Below are positions 54,756 through 64,000 of a stretch of DNA of 64,000 nucleotides, piece by piece. The translations under genes were made by a program, and so were the position numbers. The notes under the pieces are model-generated. The model ran no database searches. It had not been told where the DNA came from and was given only the letters and a program-made list of their open reading frames with translations. Origin of the DNA: Rhodoblastus sp963727035 (GTDB lineage Bacteria; Pseudomonadota; Alphaproteobacteria; Rhizobiales; Beijerinckiaceae); contig CAVSEY010000006.1 of assembly GCA_963727035.1 (NCBI GenBank), positions 310,001 through 374,000 of the forward strand. Direction: 5' to 3'. The number at the start of each line of letters is the position of its first letter. The first letter of the stretch is position 1.

Positions 54756-56464
54756 ATGGCGGAACGAACCGGAAAGAATTGGCTCGCTTTCCCGTCGCTG
54801 CGGGGCGGATCCGTCTCTTGGCGGGCTGATGTCGTCGCCGGCCTCACTCTCGCGGCGGTGGCCGCGCCGGAACAGATGGCGACGGCGCGGCTGGGCAGCT
54901 TCCCTCCGCATATCGGATTTTATGTCTTCATCGCGGGATCGCTTGCCTTTGCGCTTTTCGGCGCCAACCGCTTTCTGTCCGCGGGCGCCAATTCGACCAT
55001 TACGCCGATTTTTGCCGCGTCGCTGCTCGCCATCGCTCCCGCCGGCGGCCCGGAATATTTCGCCCTGACCGCCCTGCTTTCGCTGATGGTCGGGCTGATC
55101 CTCGCCGGCGCCGGCCTGTTCCGCGCCGGCTGGGTCGCCAATCTGTTCTCGATTCCCGTACTCACCGGCTTTCTTGGCGGGATCGCCGTCCATATCGTCC
55201 TGTCCCAGGCCCCGTCCTTTTTCGGGATCGCCGACGGCTCGGGCAGTTTCCTCCAGCGCGTCGAGCGAAACCAAACCCCTTGCCGTACTGACGGGTCTCT
55301 CCTGCCTTGCCGCGATTGTCGTCGCCGAACGTCTCAGCCCACGCCTGCCCGGCCCGCTCCTCGCGCTGGTGGGCGCGACGGCCGCGGCCATGGTCTTCGG
55401 TCTTGAGAGCAGGGGGCTGCGGACCGTCGGCGCCTTCTCGGTAAGGCCGCCGCATATCGGGCTGCCCACCATCAATCCCGACGATGTCGGCAAGGTTCTG
55501 GGTCTTTCCGCGATCATCGCCGTCGTGGTCATGGTCCAGAGCGCGGCGACCTCGCGTTCCTTCCCCGGTCTTCCCGGCGAACCGCCGGATATCGACCGGG
55601 ATTTCCTCGGCCTGGGCGTCGGATCGCTGCTGTCCGGCCTGATCGGCGCCTTGCCGGTCAACGCAAGCCCGCCGCGCACCGCCATTGTCGCTGAATCTGG
55701 CGGCGCGACCCAGATCGCCGGGCTGGCCGCGGCCGTGGCGATCGCGCTGGTCGCGGGGTTCGGCGAGCCCTTCCTGAAGCACGCGCCCGAGGCGGCGCTG
55801 GCGGCTATTCTCTTCTTCATCGCCAGCCGCATTTTCCGCCTTGGCGTCATGCGCGACATCGCCAGGCGCTCGCGGCATGAATTTCTGCTGATGCTGGTCA
55901 CCTTGTTCGCGGTGGTGCTGGTTCCGGTCCAGACCGGCGTCGCCCTGGCGATCATCCTGTCGCTGATCCACGGCCTTTGGAGCGCGACCCAAAGCGACCT
56001 TCGTGTGTTCGAACGTTTGCCCGGCAAGACGATCTGGTGGCCTGAAGACGAGGGTTTTGATGGGGAACGGCTCGAAGGCGTCAAGGTCGTGGGCATCCAG
56101 GCGCCGCTGAGCTTCCTCAATTCCGATCGTTTCCAGCGCCAGTTGATCGAAGTCGGCGGAGGAGGTGGGGCTCAAGCTGCTGGTGCTCGAGGCGAGCGCC
56201 ATAAACGCCATCGATTACACGGCGGCGGCGGGCCTGTCGGCGGCGATCCGCCTTTGCCGCAAGAAGGGCGTGGATTTCGCGGTGGCGCGGCTCGAATCCT
56301 TGCGGGCGCGGGCGGCTTTTGCCAAATATGGGGTATTGGACGCCCTTGGCGGGGCGGGTCCGGATGGCGAGCCGCGCCTTTTCCAAAGCGTCGATGAAGC
56401 GACGACCAGGCTCGCGCCCGGCGCGGCCGTCATTCCGGCGCCCGCGACGGCGGCGGGGGCCTGA
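54756..56464 (+). CDS. SulP-family anion transporter with STAS domain (two frameshifts)
   Basis: Starts at ATG 54756 with AAGGAG. Membrane core: RADVVAGLTLAAVAAPEQMA, FLSAGANSTITPIFAASLLA and LSLMVGLILAGAGLFRAG, the SulP signature. The frame breaks near 55255 (RVE|SSETKPLAVLTGL) and resumes with GALPVNASPPRTAIVAESGGA. It breaks again near 56152, where removing one G gives VAEEVGLKLLVLEASAINAI and the STAS domain DYTAAAGLSAAIRLCRKKGV. Total about 570 residues. SulP proteins move sulfate, bicarbonate or other anions; the substrate is unknown. A few residues may also be missing at the first break. Confidence 0.85.
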
Positions 56465-56489
56465 ACGGACGCAGGCGGCAGAGGAATTT

Positions 56490-57176
56490 ATGCAAAACTC
56501 GAAACAGGCGGTCTATCTCAGCGAGGACGAAAAGGATCTGGCCGACGCCATCATCAAGGAATTGTCCGGGCGCTATCGGGTCTTCTGGAGCGAAACCGGC
56601 GCGGAAGCGATCGAGGCCGCGCTTTCCGGCCGCGCCGAGGTCCTGGTGATGGACCGCAAGCTCAAGGGCGCCGACGGGCTGGAGCTGGTCTCACAATTGC
56701 GAGCAAAGGGAAACAGGACGCCCGTGCTGATGATCAGCGCCATGAGCCAGGTGGACGACCGCGTAGCGGGCCTGCGCGCCGGCGGCGACGATTATCTGGT
56801 CAAGCCCTTCGCCATGGCCGAATTCTCCGCGCGCGTCGACGCGCTTGCCCGGCGCCAGGCCTGCGCCGAGGCGCCGCAACTGCGCGCCGGACCGCTGGAG
56901 CTGGACCTCGTCGCCCGCAAGCTTTTCCGCGACGGACGCGAGATCGACCTCCTTCCGCGCGAATTCAAGCTTCTGGAATATTTCATGCGCCGGCCGGGCC
57001 AGGTCGTGACCCGCCAGATGCTGCTCGAAGACGTGTGGAATTATCGTTTCAACACCCAGACCAATGTCGTCGACGTCCATATCCGCAATCTGCGCCTCAA
57101 GCTCGATGCGCCCGGCGCCCCAAAACTGATTGTCAATGTCCGTGGCGAAGGATTCATCCTCGATGTCGCCGCGTGA
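56490..57176 (+). CDS. OmpR/PhoB-family response regulator
   Basis: 228 residues from ATG 56490, with GAGGA upstream. Receiver domain: acidic YLSEDEKDLADAI, phosphoacceptor Asp in VLVMDRKLKGADGLELV, the Ser/Thr in VLMISAMS and the Lys in DDYLVKPFAMAEF. The winged-helix output domain has LLPREFKLLEYFMRRPGQVV and TNVVDVHIRNLRLKLD. The acidic pocket starts SEDE rather than the usual xDD. It pairs with the kinase whose start overlaps by 14 bases and probably controls the RND efflux genes downstream. Confidence 0.92.
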   Translation: MQNSKQAVYLSEDEKDLADAIIKELSGRYRVFWSETGAEAIEAALSGRAEVLVMDRKLKGADGLELVSQLRAKGNRTPVLMISAMSQVDDRVAGLRAGGDDYLVKPFAMAEFSARVDALARRQACAEAPQLRAGPLELDLVARKLFRDGREIDLLPREFKLLEYFMRRPGQVVTRQMLLEDVWNYRFNTQTNVVDVHIRNLRLKLDAPGAPKLIVNVRGEGFILDVAA

Positions 57177-58551
57177 TCTCGCCCGCTCGACGCCTCTGCG
57201 TCTTGCCGTCGCCTTTGCCCTGCTGATCGTCGTTCTGACGGGCGGCGTTTTCGTTTTCGTATACGAGACGGCGACCTCGGCGCGGATTTCGCAACTGCGC
57301 GCCGTTTTCGCCGATGAGGCGGCAAAAGCCGCCGCCAGCAATGACGATCGCCTGCGGCGCGCCTTGTCGCTGCGTCTCACCCGCGACTTCCGGCGGCTGA
57401 ATTTTGTCGCGCTCTATGACGTTTCCGGCCGGCTGGTCTTCGGCAATCTGGACCGCAGGCCGGATATTCCGGTCGACGGACGAACCCACTACCTCCCCGA
57501 TTTCCGCGCGACCGCCGACAGCGAGCCTGAACCGACCTTGCTGGTCGCTCACGCCCGGTCGAATGGCGATGTCATCGTCCTGGGGCGCGGCGTCGCGGAA
57601 GTCGAAATCCTGCGCGGCGTTCTCGGCCGCGCTCTCTCCTTCGCCATTCTGCCGGTCGCCGCCGCCGCCCTTGCCGCCGGATTGTTTTTCGCGCGCCGCG
57701 CCGCCGCGCGCGTCGAGGAGATCGAAAGGGCCATTGGCGTGATCATGAAGGGCGATCTGCGCGCCCGTCTGCCGACCGGTTCGGGCATTGACGAGTTCGA
57801 CGGCGTCATTGCCTCCGTCAACCGAATGCTCGACGAAATCGAGCGTCTGCTCGGTCAGTTGGCGGCGGTCGGCGACAATATCGCCCATGATTTGCGGACT
57901 CCGATCGTGAATGTCCGCGCGATTCTCGAAGGGGTTTTGGCCGAGGCGCCCCGAGGCTACGGCCTCCGTCAGCCCGTTCAAAGCGCCTTGCGGCAGCTTG
58001 ACCGAGCGATGATGGCGATGACTGCGCTGCTGCGGGTTTCCGCGATCGAACGCGAACATCGCCGTAGCGCCTTCGTCGAGATGGATCTCGCCGGCGTCTG
58101 CGCGGAACTGCACGAATTTTTCCTGCCGCTCGCCGAGGCCAAGGGCGTGCGCCTCGACCTCGCGGCGGAAGGCGCGGTCATTCGGACGGGCGATCCCGAC
58201 CTGATGCGGGAGGCGGTCGCCAATCTCCTCGATAATGCGCTCAAATTCACCCCGCGCGGCGGCGCCGTGCAGGTGGCGGTCACGGAGGAAGCGGGACTGG
58301 CCCGAATCGCCGTCAGCGACAACGGACGCGGCGTGCCCGCCGAGGAGCGCCGCGACATTTTCCGGCGTTTCGTGAGGGCGAAAAATGGCGCGGACCTGCC
58401 CGGCGTCGGTCTGGGCCTGAACATTGTCGAGACCATTGCGCGATTGCACGGCATGAAACTGATTGTCGCGGATAATGCGCCGGGAGCGCGATTCACCTTG
58501 ACGGAAACTCACGCCGACGAGGGCCGGAAAGGCCGTGAAATCGACGGATAG
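57163..58551 (+). CDS. Sensor histidine kinase
   Basis: 462 residues. Two membrane helices (LRLAVAFALLIVVLTGGVFVF and LSFAILPVAAAALAAGLFFA) flank a periplasmic sensor of about 130 residues; a HAMP linker follows. The phosphoacceptor His is in GDNIAHDLRTPIVNVRAI, and the ATPase has NLLDNALKFTPRGG (N box), SDNGRGVP (G1) and GVGLGLNIV (G2). It overlaps the response regulator gene, and 145 bases separate it from the RND pump. Confidence 0.93.
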   Translation: MSPRDLARSTPLRLAVAFALLIVVLTGGVFVFVYETATSARISQLRAVFADEAAKAAASNDDRLRRALSLRLTRDFRRLNFVALYDVSGRLVFGNLDRRPDIPVDGRTHYLPDFRATADSEPEPTLLVAHARSNGDVIVLGRGVAEVEILRGVLGRALSFAILPVAAAALAAGLFFARRAAARVEEIERAIGVIMKGDLRARLPTGSGIDEFDGVIASVNRMLDEIERLLGQLAAVGDNIAHDLRTPIVNVRAILEGVLAEAPRGYGLRQPVQSALRQLDRAMMAMTALLRVSAIEREHRRSAFVEMDLAGVCAELHEFFLPLAEAKGVRLDLAAEGAVIRTGDPDLMREAVANLLDNALKFTPRGGAVQVAVTEEAGLARIAVSDNGRGVPAEERRDIFRRFVRAKNGADLPGVGLGLNIVETIARLHGMKLIVADNAPGARFTLTETHADEGRKGREIDG

Positions 58552-58696
58552 GGCGGACCTATCCTTAGCTTCCCGCTGCGATGGGCGGGACCCGCGAGAC
58601 ATTAAAAAATAATTTAGTTTGCGCTGCTGGGGGGCGGCAAATATAACCCACGCGGCGCGGGCCTGCCGCCCGCAGACTCGCATTTTCTCCGGTCAA

Positions 58697-61600
58697 ATGC
58701 TCGCCCTCGTCCGTATCGCGCTCAAGCGGCCTTATACCTTCGTCGTCATGGCGATGTTCATCGTCATTTTCGGCGTCATGGCGTGGGTTCGCTCGCCCGT
58801 CGATATATTTCCGGCGATCCGCATTCCCGTCGTCGCGGTGGTCTTCACCTATAACGGTCTGCCGCCGGAGGACATGTCCGGGCGCATCGTCTATTATTAC
58901 GAGCGCACCGCGCTTGCCGAAGTGGACGACATCGAGCATGTCGAATCGCAGTCCATGGCCAATTACGGCGTGGTGAAGATCTTCTTCCAGCCGAACGTCA
59001 ATCTCGCCGTCGCCCTCGCCCAGATCACAGCCGTTTCGCAGACCGAGCTGAAACATATGCCGCCGGGGCTCACGCCGCCCTATGTGCTGGTTTTCAACGC
59101 CTCCAGCGTGCCGGTGATCCAGCTCGCCCTGTCGAGCGACAAGGTGTCTCAGGCGAAAATTTTCGACAACGCCCAGAATTTCGTCCGCCCGCAGCTTGCG
59201 ACCGTGGAGGGGGCGGCGGTTCCCTCGCCCTATGGCGGCGAGCGGCGCCAGGTGCAGATCGATATCGATCCCGAGAAATTGCATTCTTACGGTCTGTCGG
59301 CCGACGACGTTGTCCAGGCGCTCGCGCGGCAAGACCAGATCACGCCGGTCGGGACGCAAAAAATCGGCGACAAGGAATATGTCATCCATCTGAACGATTC
59401 TCCCGATACGGTTGAGGCCCTGAACTTCCTGCCGATCAAGACCGTCAATGGAGCGACTGTGCGCATCGGAGATGTCGCTTACGCTCACGACAGCTCTCCG
59501 CCGCAGATCAACATGGTGCGCGTCGACGGTTCGAACGCCGTGTTGATGACCATTCTCAAGGCGGGCTCGGCTTCGACGCTGGACGTCATCAACGGCGTCA
59601 AGAAAATGATGCCGCGGCTGCACGATCTCCTGCCGGATTCGGTTCGGCTGTTAGCCGTCGGCGATCAGGCGCCCTTCGTCGAGGACGCGGTCCGTTCGGT
59701 GATGCGCGAAGGCGTGCTGGCGGCCGCGCTGACCGGCCTGATGATCCTGGTCTTTCTGGGCAGCTGGCGCTCGACGGTCATCATCATCATTTCCATCCCG
59801 CTCGCCATTTTGTTCTCGGTCGCTCTGCTCGCGGCGACCGGTGAGAACATCAATGTCATGACAATGGGCGGTCTCGCCCTGGCGGTCGGCATTCTGGTGG
59901 ACGACGCCACGGTGACGATCGAGAACATCAATTTCCAGCTTGAGCAGAAGAAGGAGATCGAGGCGGCGATCATGGACGGCGCCCGCCAGATCGTCATTCC
60001 GGCCACGGTCTCGCTGCTCTGCATCTCCATCGTCTTCGTGCCGATGTTCAGTCTCGGCGGCGTTTCCGGCTATCTGTTCCGGCCGATGGCCAAGGCCGTC
60101 GTTTTCGCGCTGATCGGCTCTTATCTCCTGTCGCGCACTCTGGTGCCGACCATGGCGAATTATCTCCTGGCCGGGCACGCGCACGATCCGGACGCCGAGC
60201 CGCGCACCATTTTCGGGCGTTTCCAGCATGGGTTCGAGCACTATTTCGAGGCTTCGCGCCAGGGCTATTCCCGTATTCTCTCCGCCGCCATGCGCTCGCG
60301 GATAGTTTTCGTGTCCGGTTTCCTGGCATTCGCGCTGGCGTCGCTCATCCTTGTTCCTTTCCTCGGCCAGAACTTCTTCCCCGACGTTGAAACGGTTCAA
60401 ATTCGGCTTCATGTGCGCGGTCCGACGGGATTGCGGATCGAAGAAACCGGAAAATTGTTCACCCGCGTCGAAGACGCGATCCGCGAGACCGCAGGGGCGA
60501 AGGCTGTCGCCTCGATGGTCGACAATATCGGTTTGCCGATCAGCGGCACCAACCTCGCCTACAGCAATTCCGGCACGATCGGCTCCGCGGACGGCGATAT
60601 TCTGATCACGCTTCAGAAGGGGCGGGAGAAGAAGACCGAGGGACTCATCAAGACGTTGCGTGAAAAACTGCCCATCCTGTTTCCCGGGGTCACCTTCTCG
60701 TTCCTTCCCGCGGACATCGTCACGCAAATCCTTAATTTCGGCCTCCCCGCGCCCATCGACGTCCAGGTTGTCGGCAGGAACGAGGCGGGCAATCGCGCGG
60801 TCGCCGCAAAGATTCTGAAAAAGCTTCTGTTCATCTCCGGAATCGCCGACGCGCGCATCCAGCAGCCGGCCGACCAGCCAACCATCAATGTCGACGTCGA
60901 TCGGGTCCTCGCGAACAGGCTCGGCCTGACCGAGGCAGACATCACCCATTCTCTGCAGATCACGCTCGCCGGTTCGATCCAGACTCAGCCCCTGTTCTGG
61001 CTGGACCGCAGGAACGGCGTCTCCCATCCGGTGGTGACCCAGACGCCGCAATATTGGATGGCCTCGCTCAGCGATCTCGCGCGGGTTCCAGCCTCGACAG
61101 GAAAATCGTCGACAGATTCTCGGCGCGGTGGCGACGATCAGTCGCGGCACGAGCGACGCGGTGGTCTCCCATTATTCGGTTCAGCCGGTGATCGACATCT
61201 ACGCGACCAATTCGGGGCGCGATCTTGGCGCGGTCGCCGCCGATGTGCTGCGCGTCATCGATGAAGCGCGCGCCGACGCGCCGCGCGGCACGCAGATCAT
61301 TTTGCGCGGCCAGGCGGAGACGATGAACTCGGCTTATTCTCAGCTCTACGCAGGGTTGGCCTTCGCGTTCGTCCTCATTTATCTGTTGATCGTGGTCAAT
61401 TTCCAATCCTGGGTCGATCCGTTCGTGATCGTTTCGGCGCTGCCGGCCGCGCTGGCGGGCGTGACCTGGATGTTGTTCGCGACCCATACAACCCTTTCCG
61501 TCCCGGCGCTGACCGGCGCGATCATGACCATGGGCGTGGCGACGGCCAATTCGATCCTGGTGGTGAGCTTTGCCCGCGAACAGCTCTCAGAGGGGCTTGA

Positions 61601-61847
61601 GCCCTTTGCCGCGGCGTTGAACGCCGGCGTCGGGCGTTTCCGCCCGGTGCTGATGACCGCGTTCGCGATGATCATCGGCATGGCGCCGATGGCGCTGAGC
61701 GCCGAACAAAACGCGCCGCTCGGCCGCGCGGTGATCGGCGGCCTCATTTTTGCGACCGTAGCTACTCTGATCTTCGTTCCCGTGGTATTCGGCATCGCGC
61801 ATTCGCGCAAAACGAAGTCTTCCGTCGAGGCGCACCATGAAACATGA
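58697..61847 (+). CDS. RND efflux permease (HAE-type, frameshifted)
   Basis: Starts at ATG 58697. Twelve-helix RND fold: N-terminal LALVRIALKRPYTFVVMAMF, periplasmic YNGLPPEDMSGRIVYYYERT, TM4 proton-relay GLALAVGILVDDATVTIENI and the mid-protein SRTLVPTMANYLLAGHAHD. Near 61100 the frame breaks; dropping one base joins QILGAVATISRGTSDAVV to the C-terminal half with YLLIVVNFQSWVDPFVIVSA and ALTGAIMTMGVATANSILVV. Length is about 1050 residues, normal. It exports drugs or metal ions together with the adaptor and outer-membrane factor that follow. Its stop overlaps the adaptor start. Confidence 0.9.
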
Positions 61848-63029
61848 TTTTGCCTCCGAGGCCCATGCCTGCTCCCGCGCGCAGCCGAAGCTTCGGCTCC
61901 TGGCTGCTTTGGGGCGCGCTGGCGTTTATCGCTGTTTTCCTGGCCTATTCGTTCGTTCAGCGCTGGAGCGCGGAGAAACAGCTCGAGAGCCTGGACGCGC
62001 GGGCGCGCGATCCAGAATGTGAGGGTCATCGAGCCGACTGTCAGCGCGAAGCCGGAGATTCTCTCGCTTCCCGGAACGATTTCCGCTTGGTACGAGGCTT
62101 CGATCTTCTCCCAGGTGTCCGGCTATATCCAAAGCTGGAAGACCGACATCGGCGCGGTCGTCAAGAAAGGCGATCTGCTCGCGGTCGTGGACACGCCCGA
62201 ACTCGATGACCGAATCGCCAAGGCGGCGGAGGGGGTGAACCGCGCCGAAGCGGCCCTTGATTTCGCCAAGGTGACGGCGGATCGCTGGGCCGCGCTGCGG
62301 CAGTCCTCGGCGGTGTCCAAACAGTCAGCGGACGAAAAAGCCGCCGATCAACAGGCCAAGGAGGCCGATCTCGGGGCGGCGAAGGCCGGTCTCGAAAGGC
62401 TCAAGGCGCAGAAAGCCTTCGCTCAAATCGTCGCGCCCTTCGATGGCGTCGTTATCGCCCGCAATATTGACATCGGCTCCTTTGTCTCGCCGGGGGGGCG
62501 CAACGAAAAGCCGCTGTTCAAGGTTGCCGATATTCACGCCGTGCGCCTCTATGTCGAGGTTCCTCAGGTCTATTCCGCGAGCCTCACCAAGGGTATGAAG
62601 GTGGTTTTCACGACGCCGCAATGGAAAGATCGCGAGTTCGGTGGCGAAATCGCCACGACTTCCAATGCGATTGGCGCGACCACCGGCAGTCTTCTGGTCG
62701 AGGTCGACGCGCCTAATCCCGACGGCGCCTTGTTCTCCGGCTCCTATGCAGACGCGCATTTCGAATTGCCGATCAATCCCCACCAATTGCGCATTCCATC
62801 GAGCGCGCTTTCGGTCGGCAAGGACAACACCCGCGTCGCCACGGTCGACAGCGACAGCCGAATCAAGTTCAAGGATGTCGTCATCGCCAAGGATCTTGGC
62901 TCGGAAATCGTGATCGCGTCCGGACTGGACCCGCACGATCGGATCGTGAACAATCCGCCGGAAACTTTGGCCGATGGCGATCAAGTCCGTATTTCGTCCC
63001 CGAAGCCGGCGGCGGACTCCAAGGAATGA
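61844..63029 (+). CDS. RND periplasmic adaptor (HlyD/MFP family, frameshifted)
   Basis: Start ATG 61844 overlaps the pump stop as ATGA. One membrane anchor (GSWLLWGALAFIAVFLAYSF) leads into a periplasmic part, but the frame breaks near 61995-62012. Removing one base joins it to NVRVIEPTVSAKPEILSLPG, the barrel-sandwich half-motifs SIFSQVSGYIQSWKTDIGAVV and FAQIVAPFDGVVIARNIDIG, and coiled-coil Ala/Lys-rich helices in between. Restored length is about 395 residues. It couples the permease to the outer-membrane channel. Confidence 0.9.
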
Positions 63030-64000
63030 AAAGACGATCTGGTCAATCGCTCGCCTTGAGAGCCGTTCTTTGCGCGGGTGTCGTCGCGCTCGCCGGTTGT
63101 GACTTCGCGCCCCGCTACGCGACTCCGGAAATCGCCGCTCCCGAAAAATTCAAGGATAGCGCGCCCTCCGGGCTGCGGGCCCCGCTGACCGAGGATTGGT
63201 GGCGAAATTTTCATGATCGGGAACTCGACCGGCTTGAGGCGCTGATCGAAACCGACAATCCGGACTATGCGGCGGCGCTGGCGCGATATGAGCGGGCCAA
63301 GGCCTTTCTCGATCTCGCCAATTCGGGCTTCTTCCCGTCCATCGTCGGCCTGCCGGAACTGAGTTACAACAAACAATCGGCGAACGCGTCCGCTGCGCTC
63401 GAAGGGACAGCCGACCTATTACGGCGCCAATCAGTTATTCGGCCAACTGGCTTGGGAGGTCGATATTTGGGGCCGGGTTCGGGACGTGGTCGCAACCGCC
63501 AAGGCTGGCGCCCAGGCCAATGACGACCTGCTCGCCGCCACCCGCCTTTCGCTGCAGGCGACCATGGCGCGGACCTATATCGCCTTGCGCGGCGCTGACG
63601 CACTGGCCGCCCTGCTCGCGCGCACGATCAAACTCTATCAATCAGCGCTGGATCTCACCGCGAAACGCCTGAAAGATAATATCGCGCCGCCAATCGACGT
63701 CGAGCGCGCCAAGGTGCAACTCGCCAACGCAAAGGCCGCGGCGGCTGAAATCGCCCAGGGACGCGCGGTGCTTGAGAACGCCCTTGCCGCGCTTGGCGGC
63801 CAGACGGCTTCGCTGTTCACGATCCCGGCTTCATCGGTTCAACCCGCAACGCCGCGTCCGCCGCGCATGGCGCCCGCCAGCCTGCTGGTGCGGCGTCCCG
63901 ACGTCGCGGCGAAAGAGCGCCTGCTTTACGCGGCGAACGAACAGATCGGCGCGGCCAAGGCGGATTTTCTGCCCCGTTTCTACATCCTCATGGGCGGCGG
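63026..64000 (+). CDS. RND outer-membrane factor lipoprotein (NodT family, frameshifted, 3' end outside window)
   Basis: Start at 63026 overlaps the adaptor stop as ATGA. A lipoprotein signal peptide ends in the lipobox LAGC, followed by DFAPRYATPEIAAPEKF and EDWWRNFHDRELDRLEALI, typical of the NodT/OprM group. Near the GGG at 63404 the frame breaks; removing one G yields GQPTYYGANQLFGQLAWEVD and LWGR-like DIWGRVRDVVATA. The helical repeat continues to the window edge with RRPDVAAKERLLYAANEQIG and ADFLPRFYIL. It forms the exit duct for the efflux pump. Confidence 0.88.

Noticed and set aside
59651..61150. Reverse frame over the RND pump gene
   Set aside because: Shadow of the pump; the composition is Arg/Asp/Gly-rich and motif-free.

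Overview
The window is a gene-dense, GC-rich chromosomal segment from an alphaproteobacterium, most likely of the Rhizobiales/Hyphomicrobiales. The evidence is gene content and gene order: purE-purK-thrC-M16 peptidase-acetyltransferase, paired YdcH-like proteins, an rph-rdgB-hemW operon, a NadQ-like regulator, and a thioredoxin, pyrophosphatase and glucokinase of alphaproteobacterial type. I cannot assign a genus from sequence alone. I saw no rRNA, tRNA or CRISPR array.

Layout. 0-5 kb is a reverse-strand run for purine and threonine synthesis. 5-14 kb holds small YdcH-like proteins, a frameshifted flavoprotein disulfide reductase with two small downstream genes, a tightly coupled operon (tag, HD phosphohydrolase, a 58-aa protein, nadQ-like), an AhpD-like protein with a striking operator, then ygfZ and dihydroorotase. 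14-24 kb holds a class A penicillin-binding protein, dnaN, a sorbosone-dehydrogenase-like protein, an ABC-2 exporter pair and rph-rdgB-hemW. 23.8-25.2 kb is an eroded IS66 element followed by an AT-rich tract. 25.2-34.5 kb is an accessory island: a protein of unknown function, a secreted protein with degenerate RTX-like repeats, a GT4 glycosyltransferase, a SAM methyltransferase and two large multidomain GT2 glycosyltransferases. 34.6-49.3 kb is mixed housekeeping (dehydrogenase, isochorismatase-like protein, ogt, YgiQ, trxA, cdh, PPTase, an orphan ParA pair, nucleotide-sugar genes, ppa) with an IS256 remnant. 49.3-52.4 kb holds exbB-exbD-tonB and glk. 52.6-64 kb holds a small secreted protein, a porin, a SulP transporter, a two-component system and a tripartite RND efflux operon that runs off the right edge.

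An important caveat: at least eleven places show a convincing protein switching frame by one base. Seven of these are in or beside short G/C runs or in G/C-rich sequence. They hit unrelated, normally intact genes, and five lie between 55 and 63.5 kb. The simplest reading is indel errors in the assembly rather than mass gene decay, so interrupted genes are annotated over their full span with the break point stated.

The most interesting unit is the 25.2-34.5 kb island. It couples a secreted, repeat-rich surface protein to a set of overlapping sugar-transfer genes, beside a dead transposon and an AT-rich promoter-like tract. It could be a dedicated surface-protein or polysaccharide decoration module. 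Its partners for secretion are not in the window.
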